DNA from: Rhodospirillales bacterium
Lineage (GTDB): Bacteria; Pseudomonadota; Alphaproteobacteria; Rhodospirillales; Defluviicoccaceae
Assembly (NCBI GenBank): GCA_016793925.1
Contig: JAEULH010000030.1
Coordinates: 1 to 53,297 of the forward strand
Length of the DNA: 53,297 nucleotides
Reading direction: 5' to 3'
Shown: positions 1-9,262 of the stretch, one piece after another
How positions within the stretch are numbered: position 1 is the first letter of the stretch
Layout: every line of letters starts with the position of its first letter
Made by a program: the position numbers and the translations under genes
Notes under the pieces: generated by a model
The model's input: the letters and a program-made list of their open reading frames with translations, nothing else
What the model was told of the DNA's origin: nothing
Database searches by the model: none

Positions 1-110
1 ACAATGCAGACATCCTCCTCGCCCCGGCCAATTATGCCGAGGGTCGCGGCCCGCGATGGCCCCCGGGCGTGTTACCGCCCCAGGCTGGGCGTCGGGACTT
101 CCACGTCCAC

Positions 111-617
111 TCAAGCACCGTCATTGTCCATCAGCACGTAGATCCCGACGCCGATTACGGTGAGGACGATCCGGAAAGAGGTATCCTGCGCGTTCCACGT
201 ACTGGATTGCCACATCACGAACCATTCGCTCCCGACGCCGAGAAAGCCGATGAACCAAAGCGCGAAACCAAGCGCGACACCGACAGCGGTCCAGGCCTTG
301 GCCCTGCGAAAGGCTTCGGCACCCGCCGTGAGCGAGGCCGTCATGGCGACCGTAGCGATGAGAAAAGCGAGGCCGACCAGGCCTTCGGTGACAATGATGA
401 TGGCGAAGGCGGCCGTATGAAGAGCTGGATCAGTGACCGCACGTCCCTTGAGGGTGGTTTCGGCAAATACCGTGTCCATCGCCAGTACGTGCTGGACGAA
501 CGTCAAGTTGCTGTCGTAGTCGAGAATATTGCCGAGCGTCACGAGCAGCGCCCAGAAGGCGAGACCGCCGGTCATGATTGCCTTCGAGAGCCGGATAGCC
601 ATCAGACCGAAGCTCAT
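111..617 (-). CDS. DUF2165 family small membrane protein
   Basis: A 168-residue predicted inner-membrane protein of the DUF2165 family, whose function is unknown. Four hydrophobic stretches are visible (roughly residues 15-32, 70-95, 105-128 and 148-163), and the segment WFIGFLGVGSEWFVMWQS is family-like. The ATG at 617 is preceded by AGGAAGG at suitable spacing. It lies on the same strand as the phosphatase gene upstream but 200 bases away, so co-transcription is uncertain. Family assignment is by recognition of the sequence pattern. Confidence 0.8.
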   Translation of the reverse strand: MSFGLMAIRLSKAIMTGGLAFWALLVTLGNILDYDSNLTFVQHVLAMDTVFAETTLKGRAVTDPALHTAAFAIIIVTEGLVGLAFLIATVAMTASLTAGAEAFRRAKAWTAVGVALGFALWFIGFLGVGSEWFVMWQSSTWNAQDTSFRIVLTVIGVGIYVLMDNDGA

Positions 618-813
618 GGCGGAACCTTCCTGAATATCCTTGCTCGCGAGCCGGGTGCGGACGCGGCGCTGTTCCAGTTCGACCGCGCCGGAACCTGCTG
701 CGGCGGTTTCTCGCCCACCAGAGGGCAGCCGTAACCGGCCGCTCGTCGATGACTTTTCCGACCCGTCGGGCGCCCGATCCGCGAGCGTCCCGTGCCGCCA
801 ATGATGGTGTCGA

Positions 814-1561
814 TTAGCCTCTGCAGTCAGGCGGCTCTCTCTTCTCCTCCCGCGCCGGCGAGCGGGTGCCGTGGATGCGTTCGACGGCCTCGCGGAAAGC
901 CGGCTGCTTGACGATCACGTCTGCGTAGGCTTGGCGCGAGGCGCTGGCCGGCCAGCACGTCCGCCGGATAGTGGACGCCGGCAATGACCCGGCCATAGCC
1001 AATCTGGTGGGCAAGGTCCAACAGGGCGTCCCGCCGTTCCGGGAAGATCTCGCCGAGAAGTCGAGCATAGACGATGGCGCGGGTGGCGTGGCCGCTGGGG
1101 TACGAGGCGACCGGCCGTGCGTCCCCCACCGGGTGAACGTCCTTATCCAAGACGAACGGCCGGGGCAAGTCGTAGTCGGCCTTGATCGCGTCGTACGCGG
1201 CGCGCACATCGTCGATCGCGGCATCGATCGTGCGTTTGAGCTCGATACCATCCACCTCGACCAGCGTCCCGCCGAGAAGCGGGGCGAACCGCTCGACGTC
1301 GAGCGTCTTGCGAACGAATTCGACCTGCTCCGGCGTGCGGGTGCGCTGCAGCCACAGCACCACTGCCATCTCCTCTTCAAATTCCGCGGAGCCTACGGCG
1401 GGGGGCGGCGGTACCACGCTGGCCACATCGACACTGCCAGCCGGCAGGAAGTGGAGCGGCTCGGCTTCGCGGGCGTGCAGGGGTGCTGGAAGTAACAGAA
1501 GCACCAGGACGAAGATCGGAAAATGCGGTGCAAATCGTCTGGTTAACATCCTGGTTGACAT
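814..1561 (-). pseudogene. PAP2-type acid phosphatase, frameshifted near its end
   Basis: Secreted class A acid phosphatase / PAP2 superfamily enzyme, expected to hydrolyse phosphomonoesters in the periplasm. An N-terminal signal peptide (about residues 1-30) is followed by the three PAP2 motifs: K127-x6-R134-P135, PSGH at 155-158, and R191-x5-H197-x3-D201. The ATG at 1561 has a strong GGAGGAGC ribosome site. After VLAGQRLA the frame runs into arginine-rich nonsense ending at 827, while the next frame carries a normal PAP2-like tail (QAYADVIVKQPAFREAVERI) ending at 814. Removing one base near 933 (a CC on the coding strand) joins them perfectly. All catalytic motifs precede the break, so a protein with an altered tail could still be made. 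Real mutation or sequencing error cannot be separated here. Confidence 0.75.
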
Positions 1562-1858
1562 CGACGCTCCTCCACGCCTCGATCGGCGTGTCGTCTACGC
1601 CGAAATGCCCGCTCGCCAGCCGTCGCTTGAACCGAGGCTGCGGCAACACGGTGGCCAGGACCTTTGCGGACTGTCGCCCTCCAGCAGGCGGTCGCGGTTC
1701 TTCGAAAGGCTGGAATGGTCGCACGCCGGGTCATCGACGCCAAGGCCCACATTGGCCAGACCGCAATAGTCATCGGGGACGCGGTCGAACCGCGCCCCCG
1801 CAAGTCTTGGTGTCGCTGCTATCTTTTACCGCCAATGGTCGGCGTGATTCTTGTCACG
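1562..1858. other. intergenic region, nothing recognised
   Basis: About 300 bases between two genes on the minus strand. Short open frames exist on both strands, but their composition is arginine/alanine-rich shadow sequence without recognisable domains. No clear terminator was seen. Confidence 0.5.
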
Positions 1859-3604
1859 TTAGCCGCTGGTTCCTTTGCCGGCTTTGCCGCCGTTATCGGT
1901 TTCATCCTCGCCGGCGCTGCTGTCCCTGAGGCCCGGCGGGTCGATGAAACCGTTGCCGGACAAGCTGTTGTGGGGGCCTCCGAAGTAGCTGTTGGCCCGC
2001 TCGAGCAGGGTCGGCTCGTCCTTCAGACCGGCGGTATCCGGCGAAAACCCGGTTCCACCGCGTGCACCGAACAGGAAGCTGAAGTCGGTCCCGACCTGGG
2101 TCTGGGCAACGCCGTGGCAGCCTTGGCATCCGCCGACGGAGAAGTTCTGGTTGTCCTGGGCCTCGTCGAGGACGTTGGACTGGTTGCGGGGGTTGGTGAA
2201 GTTCGGCGGCGTGGCTCCCGTGTTGAGACCGGCGGCGCCGCGGAACAGTTGGATGCCGGGCTGGCTGCTCTCGATGGCGATGTCGGCGAGGTAGTAGTCG
2301 AGCGCCGTTTCGTCGCTGGTCGGTACCCCCTGGACGCCTTTCAGCTTGTAATACTGCCAGACGAAGTTGGTATCGAAACCCGGCAGGCTGGACATCGTGC
2401 TCAGAACCTGCGTGTTGACCGCGTCGACGTCGCTGTTGGTGGTGGGCGGCTGGACGACGGGGATCTCCACCGCGGAGCCCACGACATGAGCGCCGGGGAT
2501 GCTGAGGACGCTGCCGACCGGCAGGTCGATCGTGGTGCCGTTGGGCTGTGCGATCGGGGCATCGACGTCGAAGCCTGCGATCGTCGGATTATCGACGACC
2601 GGCGGCTTGCCGGTTCCCGGGTCGATCAGGCCGTTCAGGGTCGAGGTGTCGGAGACCGTATAGATGATCTCCTGATACGTCGGCTGGTAGAAGACGCCCC
2701 GGTTGTCGCCGCCGGGCGTCGTCAGGACGTCGGTATGTTCGAACGTCGCAAAGATGAACGCCGGGAAATTCGGCGTTTTCTGAATGATATGCAGGCCGAT
2801 CAGGGCGTAGGTTTCAACCGTTGCCGCCGGCGCATCGTCTTCGCCGCCGTAGACGATCACATCGTTGGTGTAGTAGCGGTATTGCTCATCCGCGGGTATC
2901 GACTCGAGGGGAACCCAGGCGGCCTTCACATGGATGGTGTTGTCCGCCAGCTCGATCGGCGTCTTCAGAGTGTCGAAATTCGCGGTCACGAAGGCGGTTT
3001 CGACCTGGTTGACCTTGGCCTCGAACAGGATCTGGAATGGCGTTCCATCCGATCCGGGGAAGAAGATCAGGTTCTGGCCGATCTGTGAGGCTTCGTCCAG
3101 GTTGCCGAACGGACAGGACGGCAGGCTGTCGTCCACACACGGGTTGTACGGCTTGGTGGTGCCGGCGGAGTCCGTGACTTTGAAGATGTACGTCGGCGGA
3201 TCGTTGTAGGTCTGCGGGGGGACAGCGCCGCTGGCGCTGTAGGGAAACAGCTCGGAGCGGTGCTGGTAGGTCTCCCAAACCAGGGGGCCCGCGCCGGTGG
3301 ACCCGCTGTCCGAAAAGCTGCCGCCCGGCTGGCCTCGGTTCGCGCTGTCGGCCGGCGCGACGAGGGCAATGAACTCCAACCATGCGAACGTCGCCAAATC
3401 CTGGTGCGCCGGCCCTTCCGATCCGCTCGGCCGATAGATGTCTGCCGGCGGCACGGGACTCGTCGCGGTCAGATCTTCAACGGTGACTTGTCGGCCGGGT
3501 TCGACGTCCTCCCCCGGTTCCGGTTCCGTAACGCGCCAGGCGAGTGCGCTGCCGGTCGTCGCAAGACATGCGACCAGGGCAGCAGCCAAACTGCGTCGCA
3601 ACAT
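1859..3604 (-). CDS. secreted protein with one C-terminal CxxCH haem motif
   Basis: A 581-residue exported protein of unknown function. It has a signal peptide (MLRRSLAAALVACLATTGSA) and a well-placed GGGAGG upstream of the ATG at 3604. A single c-type haem attachment motif, CQGCH, sits at about 493-497, embedded in GGCQGCHGVAQTQ. No methionine follows it, so an axial ligand like that of ordinary cytochrome c is not evident. The long N-terminal part (residues 30-480) is rich in Pro, Thr, Asp and Val and has no domain I recognise. The tail is low-complexity, rich in Gly, Asp and Lys. It resembles large secreted haem-motif proteins annotated only as hypothetical. A redox or haem-binding role is inferred from one motif. 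Confidence 0.7.
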   Translation of the reverse strand: MLRRSLAAALVACLATTGSALAWRVTEPEPGEDVEPGRQVTVEDLTATSPVPPADIYRPSGSEGPAHQDLATFAWLEFIALVAPADSANRGQPGGSFSDSGSTGAGPLVWETYQHRSELFPYSASGAVPPQTYNDPPTYIFKVTDSAGTTKPYNPCVDDSLPSCPFGNLDEASQIGQNLIFFPGSDGTPFQILFEAKVNQVETAFVTANFDTLKTPIELADNTIHVKAAWVPLESIPADEQYRYYTNDVIVYGGEDDAPAATVETYALIGLHIIQKTPNFPAFIFATFEHTDVLTTPGGDNRGVFYQPTYQEIIYTVSDTSTLNGLIDPGTGKPPVVDNPTIAGFDVDAPIAQPNGTTIDLPVGSVLSIPGAHVVGSAVEIPVVQPPTTNSDVDAVNTQVLSTMSSLPGFDTNFVWQYYKLKGVQGVPTSDETALDYYLADIAIESSQPGIQLFRGAAGLNTGATPPNFTNPRNQSNVLDEAQDNQNFSVGGCQGCHGVAQTQVGTDFSFLFGARGGTGFSPDTAGLKDEPTLLERANSYFGGPHNSLSGNGFIDPPGLRDSSAGEDETDNGGKAGKGTSG

Positions 3605-4094
3605 TGATTAACCTCCCCGTTTCAGGTTTTCGTCCGGTGCGGCCGCGGCTGCACGAGCGCAACCTGTTCAAGGCCGCTACCACAGTTTCAACACGTTTCA
3701 GGATACTGTCTTAATGCGTGCCAAACCTAGTGAATATTGGAGTCGTGTCCTGACTTTGGCATGCTCAGGAACACTAACTCTTTGTTAATGATGAATATTC
3801 TCAGTGTCGAACATTTTTGTTCGGTTGAATATGCCCTTTTGTGCAATGTATAGCGTCCAGGCGAAGGAGCTCCGATCTGCCGTGCGCGAACGGTTCTACC
3901 GAGTCCAGAAATTCGGCGGAGCGGATGCCGATCGGGATCTGTAATGTCAAGGGTAACGGGCGTCCGGCGCGTTTGTTGCGCCTCCCGGCAGGCGAGCGGG
4001 CAACGCCGAAGCGGCACAAGATCAACAGATATCGACGGGGGAGATCGCGCCTCGGCGCAGATACATGAGGTTTGTCGTATATTTTGCCGGATGA
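3605..4094. other. 490-base intergenic region, AT-richer than surroundings
   Basis: This gap separates the divergent CxxCH-protein gene and the RND pump gene and probably holds both promoters. Positions 3720-3840 are noticeably AT-rich. The word TGAATAT occurs three times (about 3731, 3791 and 3826), and a small perfect hairpin, CGAAC-ATTTTT-GTTCG, lies near 3809-3824. Frames inside it (for example 3727-4017 on the minus strand) show no protein-like features. No confident promoter or operator call is made. Confidence 0.4.
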
Positions 4095-7000
4095 ATGTTG
4101 CGGTATAATGATGGTCGCGGTGTAAAGCGCTTGTTCGTCGGCTTTTTCATGCAGCGGCCTATCTTCGCCTCGGTCGTTGCCATCATCATCGTGCTGGCCG
4201 GCGCGATATCCATGCCGCTTTTGCCGGTCGCCGAATACCCGAACATCGCGCCACCGACCGTCGAGGTCAAAGCCAACTACACCGGCGGAAGTGCCCGCGT
4301 CGTCGAGGAAAGCGTGACGACGCCCCTGGAAGAGCAGATCAACGGCGTCGAAGGCATGATGTACATGTCGTCCACGTCATCCGACGACGGCACCTCCGAC
4401 ATCATCGTCACCTTCGAAACCGGGTATGACCTGAATGTGGCCGCCGCGGACGTACAGAACAGGGTGGCACAGGCACAGACTCAGCTACCGGACGCGGTGG
4501 TCCGTGCGGGCGTTACCGTCAAGAAGCAGAGCACCGATCGGATCCTCATCATTTCCTTGATGTCGCGCACCGGAGCCTTCGACGACTTGTTCATCAGCAA
4601 CTTTGCAGACATCCATGTTGCGAATACGCTGAACCGCATTCGCGGCATCGGAAACGTCGAGATCCTGGCCGAGCGCAAGTACGCCATGCGGATCTGGCTC
4701 TATCCCGACAAGCTGGCCAGCCTCGGCATCGGCGTGAAGGAAGTCATCGACGCCGTTGCCCAGCAGAACCAGCAGGCCCCCGCCGGCGCGCTGGGTCAGC
4801 CTCCCGTGCCCGCCGGTCAACAGCACCAGTTCATGTTGACGGTCGAAGGCCGCCTGTCCGAACCCCGGCAGTTCGAAGACATCATCGTCCGGACGGGCGA
4901 GGGCGGCGCCGTGGTGCGATTGCGAGACCTCGGCCGGGTCGAACTCGGCGCCGAGACTTACGATGCCGTCGCGAATGTGGACGGCGTTGCGAGCATTCCG
5001 ATCGGCGTTTACCGTCTTCCCGGCGCCAACGCGCTCGATCTGTCTCGTGACGTGCGCGCGGCGATGACGCGTCTCTCCTCGCGTTTTCCGGAGGGACTGG
5101 AATACGAGATCATCTACGACACCAGTAACTTTACCCGCGAGGCGATCCGCGAGGTTCTGCTCACCCTGGTTCAGGCGATCGGCCTGGTCATGGTCGTAAT
5201 TCTCGTATTTCTCCGCAGTTGGCGCGCATCCCTGATCCCGGCGATCACCATTCCGGTTTCGCTGGTCGGCACGCTCGCGCTGATGCTGGTCCTCGGCTTC
5301 TCGATCAACACGCTGACGCTGTTCGGCCTGGTCCTGGCCGTCGGGCTTGTCGTGGACGATGCCATCATCGTTGTCGAAAACGTCAACCGGCATCTGGAAG
5401 CGGGCGAAGCAAGCCCGATGAGCGCGACGCGGACGGCGATGGCGCAAGTCACCGGACCGGTCGTCGCGACATCCCTGGTGCTCATGGCGGTGTTCGTTCC
5501 GGCGGCGTTCATGCCGGGCGTGACCGGCGCCCTCTACAACCAGTTTGCCTTGACGATCGCGAGCGCCGTCGCGCTCTCGGCCTTCAACGCCCTGACGTTG
5601 ACGCCGGCGCTCTGCGTGTTCCTGCTCCGGCGCCCGGAGGGCGGGGCGACTGCCTTCGGGCGGGCCTTCGAGAACGGCTTCGGCCGTCTCACCCGCGCCT
5701 ATGAGCGGGGCGTCGGCCATGTGATCAGGCATCGGCTGTTGGTGCTTTTCTGTTTCGCGCTTGTGCTGTTCGCCATCTACGCACTCTTCGGACGCGTCCC
5801 TGCCAGCTTTATCCCCAGGGAAGATCAGGGATATTTCATCGTCGCGGTTCAGGCGCCCGACGCGACCTCGCTCGACCGAACCGCTGAGATGTCGAACAAG
5901 GTGGAAGCGATCCTTCGCGCCATACCCGGCGTCGCCCATGTCATGATGTTCACCGGCTTCGATTTCGTTTCCGGCACCAGGTCTCCCAATGGCGCCATCG
6001 CCTTTACGATCCTGAGCCCGTGGCAGGAGCGGACGACGGCGGAGACGCAGATCGACGCCATCATGGCCAAGGCCGACGACAGCCTGTCGCACATACCGGG
6101 AGCCACCGTTTTCGCCATCAATCCGCCGGTCGTCCGAGGCCTCTCTTCGATCGGCGGCTTCGATTTCGAGCTGCAGGACTATGCCGGCGGATCGTTCCAG
6201 ACCCTGGATACGACCGCTCGGACGCTCATCGCCAAGGGCTCGGCCCAACCTCAAATCGGCAAACTGTTCACCGGGTCCTCGGCCGACACACCGGGGTACG
6301 CGATCGACCTCGACCGCGACAAAGCCATGTCCCTTGGCGTGAACATCGACGACCTGTTCAAGGCCTTGGAGGTTTTTCTCGGCGGTTACTATGTGAACGA
6401 CTTCAACAAGTTCGGGCGCGTGTACCGGGTTTACCTGCAATCGGTGGGGGAGGCCCGGGTCAGACCCGAGGACGTCGGCCAGTTGCAGGTGCGCAACGCC
6501 GCCGGCCGCATGGTGCCGCTGAGCACGCTGATGCGGGTCGAGCCCGACGCCGGGGCCAGCACCATAAGGCACTACAATCTGTACCGCTCCGTCTCGATTC
6601 ACGGCCAGGCCACGCCAGGCCACAGCTCCGGCGAGGCGATTTCGGCGATGGAGGCGGCGGCGAGCGAGGTGGTGCCGGACAGCATGGGCTACGAATGGAC
6701 CGGCAACGCCTACGAGGAGCTGAAATCCGGCAACCTGGCGCCCGTCATCTTCGCTCTTGCCCTCGTCTGCGTCTTCCTCTTCCTGGCCGCCCTGTACGAA
6801 AGCTGGATCATGCCGTGGGCGGTCATTCTCGCCGTTCCCCTGGCCATGGTCGGGGCGTTGTCGGCGCAATGGCTGCGTGGGCTGGAGAACGACGTCTATT
6901 GCCAGATCGGGATGGTGATGCTGGTCGGCCTGGCCAGCAAGAACGCGATCCTGATCGTCGAGTTTGCCATGCGTCGTCGCGCCGACGGTGCGGAGGTCGA

Positions 7001-7268
7001 ACGCGCGGCCAGGGAAGCGGCCAGCACCCGGTTCAGGCCGATCCTTATGACCGCCTTGGCGTTTATCATTGGCATCCTGCCTTTGCTCATCGCCTCGGGA
7101 GCCGGCGCCAATGCGCAGCGGTCGCTCGGCACCGCGGTCTTCGGCGGCATGATCGCGGCAACGGCGCTCAGCCTGATGCTGGTGCCGGTTCTCTATATCG
7201 TGCTCGAGCGGGCGCGCGACCGCTGGCGGCGTCCCCCATCGCCGCCCGCAAGAAGCGTCGGCCCATGA
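4095..7268 (+). CDS. RND efflux pump inner-membrane transporter (AcrB/HAE1 type)
   Basis: Proton-driven tripartite efflux transporter subunit of the hydrophobe/amphiphile (AcrB, MexB) family, 1057 residues, normal for the family. Visible hallmarks are the N-terminal RPIFASVVAIIIVLAGAIS membrane helix, the proton-relay aspartates D421-D422 in GLVVDDAIIVVENV, and K949 in ASKNAILIVEFAM, equivalent to AcrB D407/D408/K940. The ATG at 4095 adds about a dozen residues before the usual start; a TTG at 4131 (LFVGFFMQRPIF) fits homologues better, and no clear ribosome site decides. No membrane-fusion adaptor or outer-membrane channel gene lies beside it, so partners must be encoded elsewhere. Its stop overlaps the next gene by ATGA. 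The substrate is unknown. Confidence 0.93.
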   Translation: MLRYNDGRGVKRLFVGFFMQRPIFASVVAIIIVLAGAISMPLLPVAEYPNIAPPTVEVKANYTGGSARVVEESVTTPLEEQINGVEGMMYMSSTSSDDGTSDIIVTFETGYDLNVAAADVQNRVAQAQTQLPDAVVRAGVTVKKQSTDRILIISLMSRTGAFDDLFISNFADIHVANTLNRIRGIGNVEILAERKYAMRIWLYPDKLASLGIGVKEVIDAVAQQNQQAPAGALGQPPVPAGQQHQFMLTVEGRLSEPRQFEDIIVRTGEGGAVVRLRDLGRVELGAETYDAVANVDGVASIPIGVYRLPGANALDLSRDVRAAMTRLSSRFPEGLEYEIIYDTSNFTREAIREVLLTLVQAIGLVMVVILVFLRSWRASLIPAITIPVSLVGTLALMLVLGFSINTLTLFGLVLAVGLVVDDAIIVVENVNRHLEAGEASPMSATRTAMAQVTGPVVATSLVLMAVFVPAAFMPGVTGALYNQFALTIASAVALSAFNALTLTPALCVFLLRRPEGGATAFGRAFENGFGRLTRAYERGVGHVIRHRLLVLFCFALVLFAIYALFGRVPASFIPREDQGYFIVAVQAPDATSLDRTAEMSNKVEAILRAIPGVAHVMMFTGFDFVSGTRSPNGAIAFTILSPWQERTTAETQIDAIMAKADDSLSHIPGATVFAINPPVVRGLSSIGGFDFELQDYAGGSFQTLDTTARTLIAKGSAQPQIGKLFTGSSADTPGYAIDLDRDKAMSLGVNIDDLFKALEVFLGGYYVNDFNKFGRVYRVYLQSVGEARVRPEDVGQLQVRNAAGRMVPLSTLMRVEPDAGASTIRHYNLYRSVSIHGQATPGHSSGEAISAMEAAASEVVPDSMGYEWTGNAYEELKSGNLAPVIFALALVCVFLFLAALYESWIMPWAVILAVPLAMVGALSAQWLRGLENDVYCQIGMVMLVGLASKNAILIVEFAMRRRADGAEVERAAREAASTRFRPILMTALAFIIGILPLLIASGAGANAQRSLGTAVFGGMIAATALSLMLVPVLYIVLERARDRWRRPPSPPARSVGP

Positions 7269-8038
7269 TCGTAACCTGGCTCGAGGCCAGCTCTTCCCGG
7301 CTCGTCGCAACGGGGTCGACGCTGACCGCACAGGCCGTCGCGGTCCTGCCCCTTGGCTCGATCGAGGACCATGGCCCGCATCTGCCGGTCGGCACCGACA
7401 CCATTCTTGCCGAACGTCTGCTCGACTGCGCCGAACCGGCCCTTGCCGGCACGGCTGTGACCGTGCTGCGGCTTCCCGCCCTGTGGCTGGGGGCTTCGCT
7501 GGAGCACGCCGAGCGAGCGGGCACCGTTTCCATCGAGGCCGAGACGTTTGTCGCCAACATCTGCGCCGTCGCTGCGGCTGTCGCCGGTTGCGGCGTGCGC
7601 CGGCTCCTGACGCTGAGCGCCCACGGCGGCAACACCGCGGCGCTTTCTGTCGCAGCGCTGAAGGCGAGGCAGGGCCTTGGCCTGCTTGTCGCGCATCCGC
7701 ACTGGCTCGACTTCGGCATGCCGGAAACGCTGAAGCCGCCGACGCCGGTGCGCGAGGATGTGCATGGCGGCTGGCTCGAAACGGCGCTCATGCTGCACCT
7801 GACCCCTCATCTCGTCGCGCCGGATCTGGCCGCCGCCAACCCGCCGCGACGCATGGGTTCCTCTCTCTATCCGTACGGACCCGTGCCCTGGGCCTGGCGT
7901 AGCGAGGACCTGGCGCATGGCGGCTGGTCCGGACGGCCGGACCTGGCGACCGCGGAGATCGGACGCCGCCTGTCCGAGCACATCGTGTCCGGCATCGTCC
8001 AGCTCGTCCGCGATCTTGCGGCGGCGCCTTGGCCATAG
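7265..8038 (+). CDS. creatininase-family amidohydrolase
   Basis: A 257-residue member of the creatininase/MftE metal-dependent amidohydrolase family. Motifs seen are PLGSIEDHGPHLPVGTDT near residue 30 (metal-binding Glu, His and Asp), SAHGGN in the middle, and VHGGWLETALML, corresponding to the family's His-Ala-Gly...Glu segment with Gly in place of Ala. The ATG at 7265 overlaps the RND stop by four bases, so the two genes are almost certainly co-transcribed and translationally coupled. That pairing is unusual. Substrate cannot be told: relatives act on creatinine, formamidopyrimidines or peptide precursors. The nearby riboflavin genes could hint at formamide chemistry, but they run from separate promoters. 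Confidence 0.88.
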   Translation: MIVTWLEASSSRLVATGSTLTAQAVAVLPLGSIEDHGPHLPVGTDTILAERLLDCAEPALAGTAVTVLRLPALWLGASLEHAERAGTVSIEAETFVANICAVAAAVAGCGVRRLLTLSAHGGNTAALSVAALKARQGLGLLVAHPHWLDFGMPETLKPPTPVREDVHGGWLETALMLHLTPHLVAPDLAAANPPRRMGSSLYPYGPVPWAWRSEDLAHGGWSGRPDLATAEIGRRLSEHIVSGIVQLVRDLAAAPWP

Positions 8039-8061
8039 GCCGCAAGCGCGGCGCGCGCGGA

Positions 8062-9120
8062 TCACTCCGGCTTGAGAGGGTTTGGCAAGGTCTCCTTGGC
8101 GAAAGCCTCGAGCATGCCTCCCAACGCATGACGGGCGCGACTGGCCTTCGTCGCCAGATAGCGGGCGTTGTGCGGGTTGATCGTGCCCAGAAGCGGTGCG
8201 GAGCCGACCACCTCAAGGTCATGCCCGGCGAGCCCTTCCAGCTTGGCCGGGTTGTTGGTGAGGAGAAGCACCCGCCGGTAGCCGAGAAGCGTCAGCATGC
8301 GGGCGGCGATGGCGTAGCGGCGCTCGTCGGGTTCGTAGCCGAGCGCGGCATCCGCATCGACCGTGTCGTGGTCGTTCTCTTGCAGACGATACGCGCGCAT
8401 CTTGTTGCGCAGTCCGATGCCGCGGCCTTCCTGATCCAGGTAGAGCAGCACGCCGCCGCCTGCGGCGGCGATGTGGCGGACGGCGGCACGAAGCTGTCCG
8501 CCGCAGTCGCATCGCAAGCTGCCGAAGAGATCGCCGGACAGACACGCCGAGTGGATCCGCACCGGCACGGGCGCCGTGGCGTCCGGGGCGCCGATGAGCA
8601 AAGCCAGTTGATCCCTCAGCCCGTCGCTGCCGTCGAACAGGACGAACTCCGCCACCTCGCTTTCGACAAGGGGAACATGGGTGCGGGTGACGATGCGGAT
8701 ATTGCGCGCGATCGTGTCATGGTGGCGGAGAACCGAGACGGCGTCCGTTTCGACGAGGTGGCCGACATCCATGCCCGCGGGCACTTCCGTGGTGATCGCT
8801 GCCGGGAGCAGTTGAGCCAGCTTCAGCAGGTGGAGGCCGGCGGCGTCTTCGGCCGATGCGAGGCGGCCGCCGCAGCCGAGGTCGGCTGTCGGCGCGAAGA
8901 CCGCGTCGAAGAGCTGCTCGCGGCTCCGCCCGGCGATGTCGAAGCGTCGGGGTTCGGCGACGTCGATGCCGAGGTACCGCAGCCGCGCCGCCGGCAGCAC
9001 GAGCCCGACATCCGGCTGCAGCCAGGCCGCAGCAAGGCGCTCCGCGCACACGGTTTCAGCCGCCATGACCAGGGTCTTCCGGCCGCCCCCGCGCAGGAGC
9101 ACGGGGCCGCCGTTGCGCAT
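8062..9120 (-). CDS. ribA: GTP cyclohydrolase II with degenerate RibB-like N-terminal region
   Basis: Converts GTP to 2,5-diamino-6-ribosylamino-pyrimidinone 5'-phosphate, formate and pyrophosphate, the first committed step of riboflavin synthesis. The C-terminal half carries the zinc triad C193-x10-C204-x-C206 with E. coli RibA spacing, plus LDQEGRGIGL and LLTNNPAKLEGL. The first 140 or so residues resemble, weakly, a DHBP-synthase (RibB) domain that lacks the usual catalytic acidic DDEDRENEGD-type motif. This is a known alphaproteobacterial arrangement in which only RibA activity is expected. ATG 9120 was chosen because no ATG, GTG or TTG lies at the next plausible in-frame positions upstream; it leaves 142 bases to the divergent RibD-like gene. 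Confidence 0.9.
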   Translation of the reverse strand: MRNGGPVLLRGGGRKTLVMAAETVCAERLAAAWLQPDVGLVLPAARLRYLGIDVAEPRRFDIAGRSREQLFDAVFAPTADLGCGGRLASAEDAAGLHLLKLAQLLPAAITTEVPAGMDVGHLVETDAVSVLRHHDTIARNIRIVTRTHVPLVESEVAEFVLFDGSDGLRDQLALLIGAPDATAPVPVRIHSACLSGDLFGSLRCDCGGQLRAAVRHIAAAGGGVLLYLDQEGRGIGLRNKMRAYRLQENDHDTVDADAALGYEPDERRYAIAARMLTLLGYRRVLLLTNNPAKLEGLAGHDLEVVGSAPLLGTINPHNARYLATKASRARHALGGMLEAFAKETLPNPLKPE

Positions 9121-9262
9121 CTCGCCTATCGCCCGCTCGACCGGGTCGACCCGATCGCGTCCGCAAAGGCTTGCCCAGGTACAGGCTCGTGCTTCATCGT
9201 GGCCGACGCCGGACGGCGGCGCCGGCCCGACGGCCTTTCGCTCATCCGATCGCGGAGGCACG

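Noticed and set aside
1664..3088. A 474-codon plus-strand frame opposite the CxxCH protein
   Set aside because: Antisense of a gene with a signal peptide, ribosome site and haem motif; no protein-like features of its own.
4485..7331. A 948-codon open frame on the minus strand
   Set aside because: It is the exact antisense of the RND pump gene; composition is Arg/Asp/His-rich with no domain. It is open only because of high GC codon bias.
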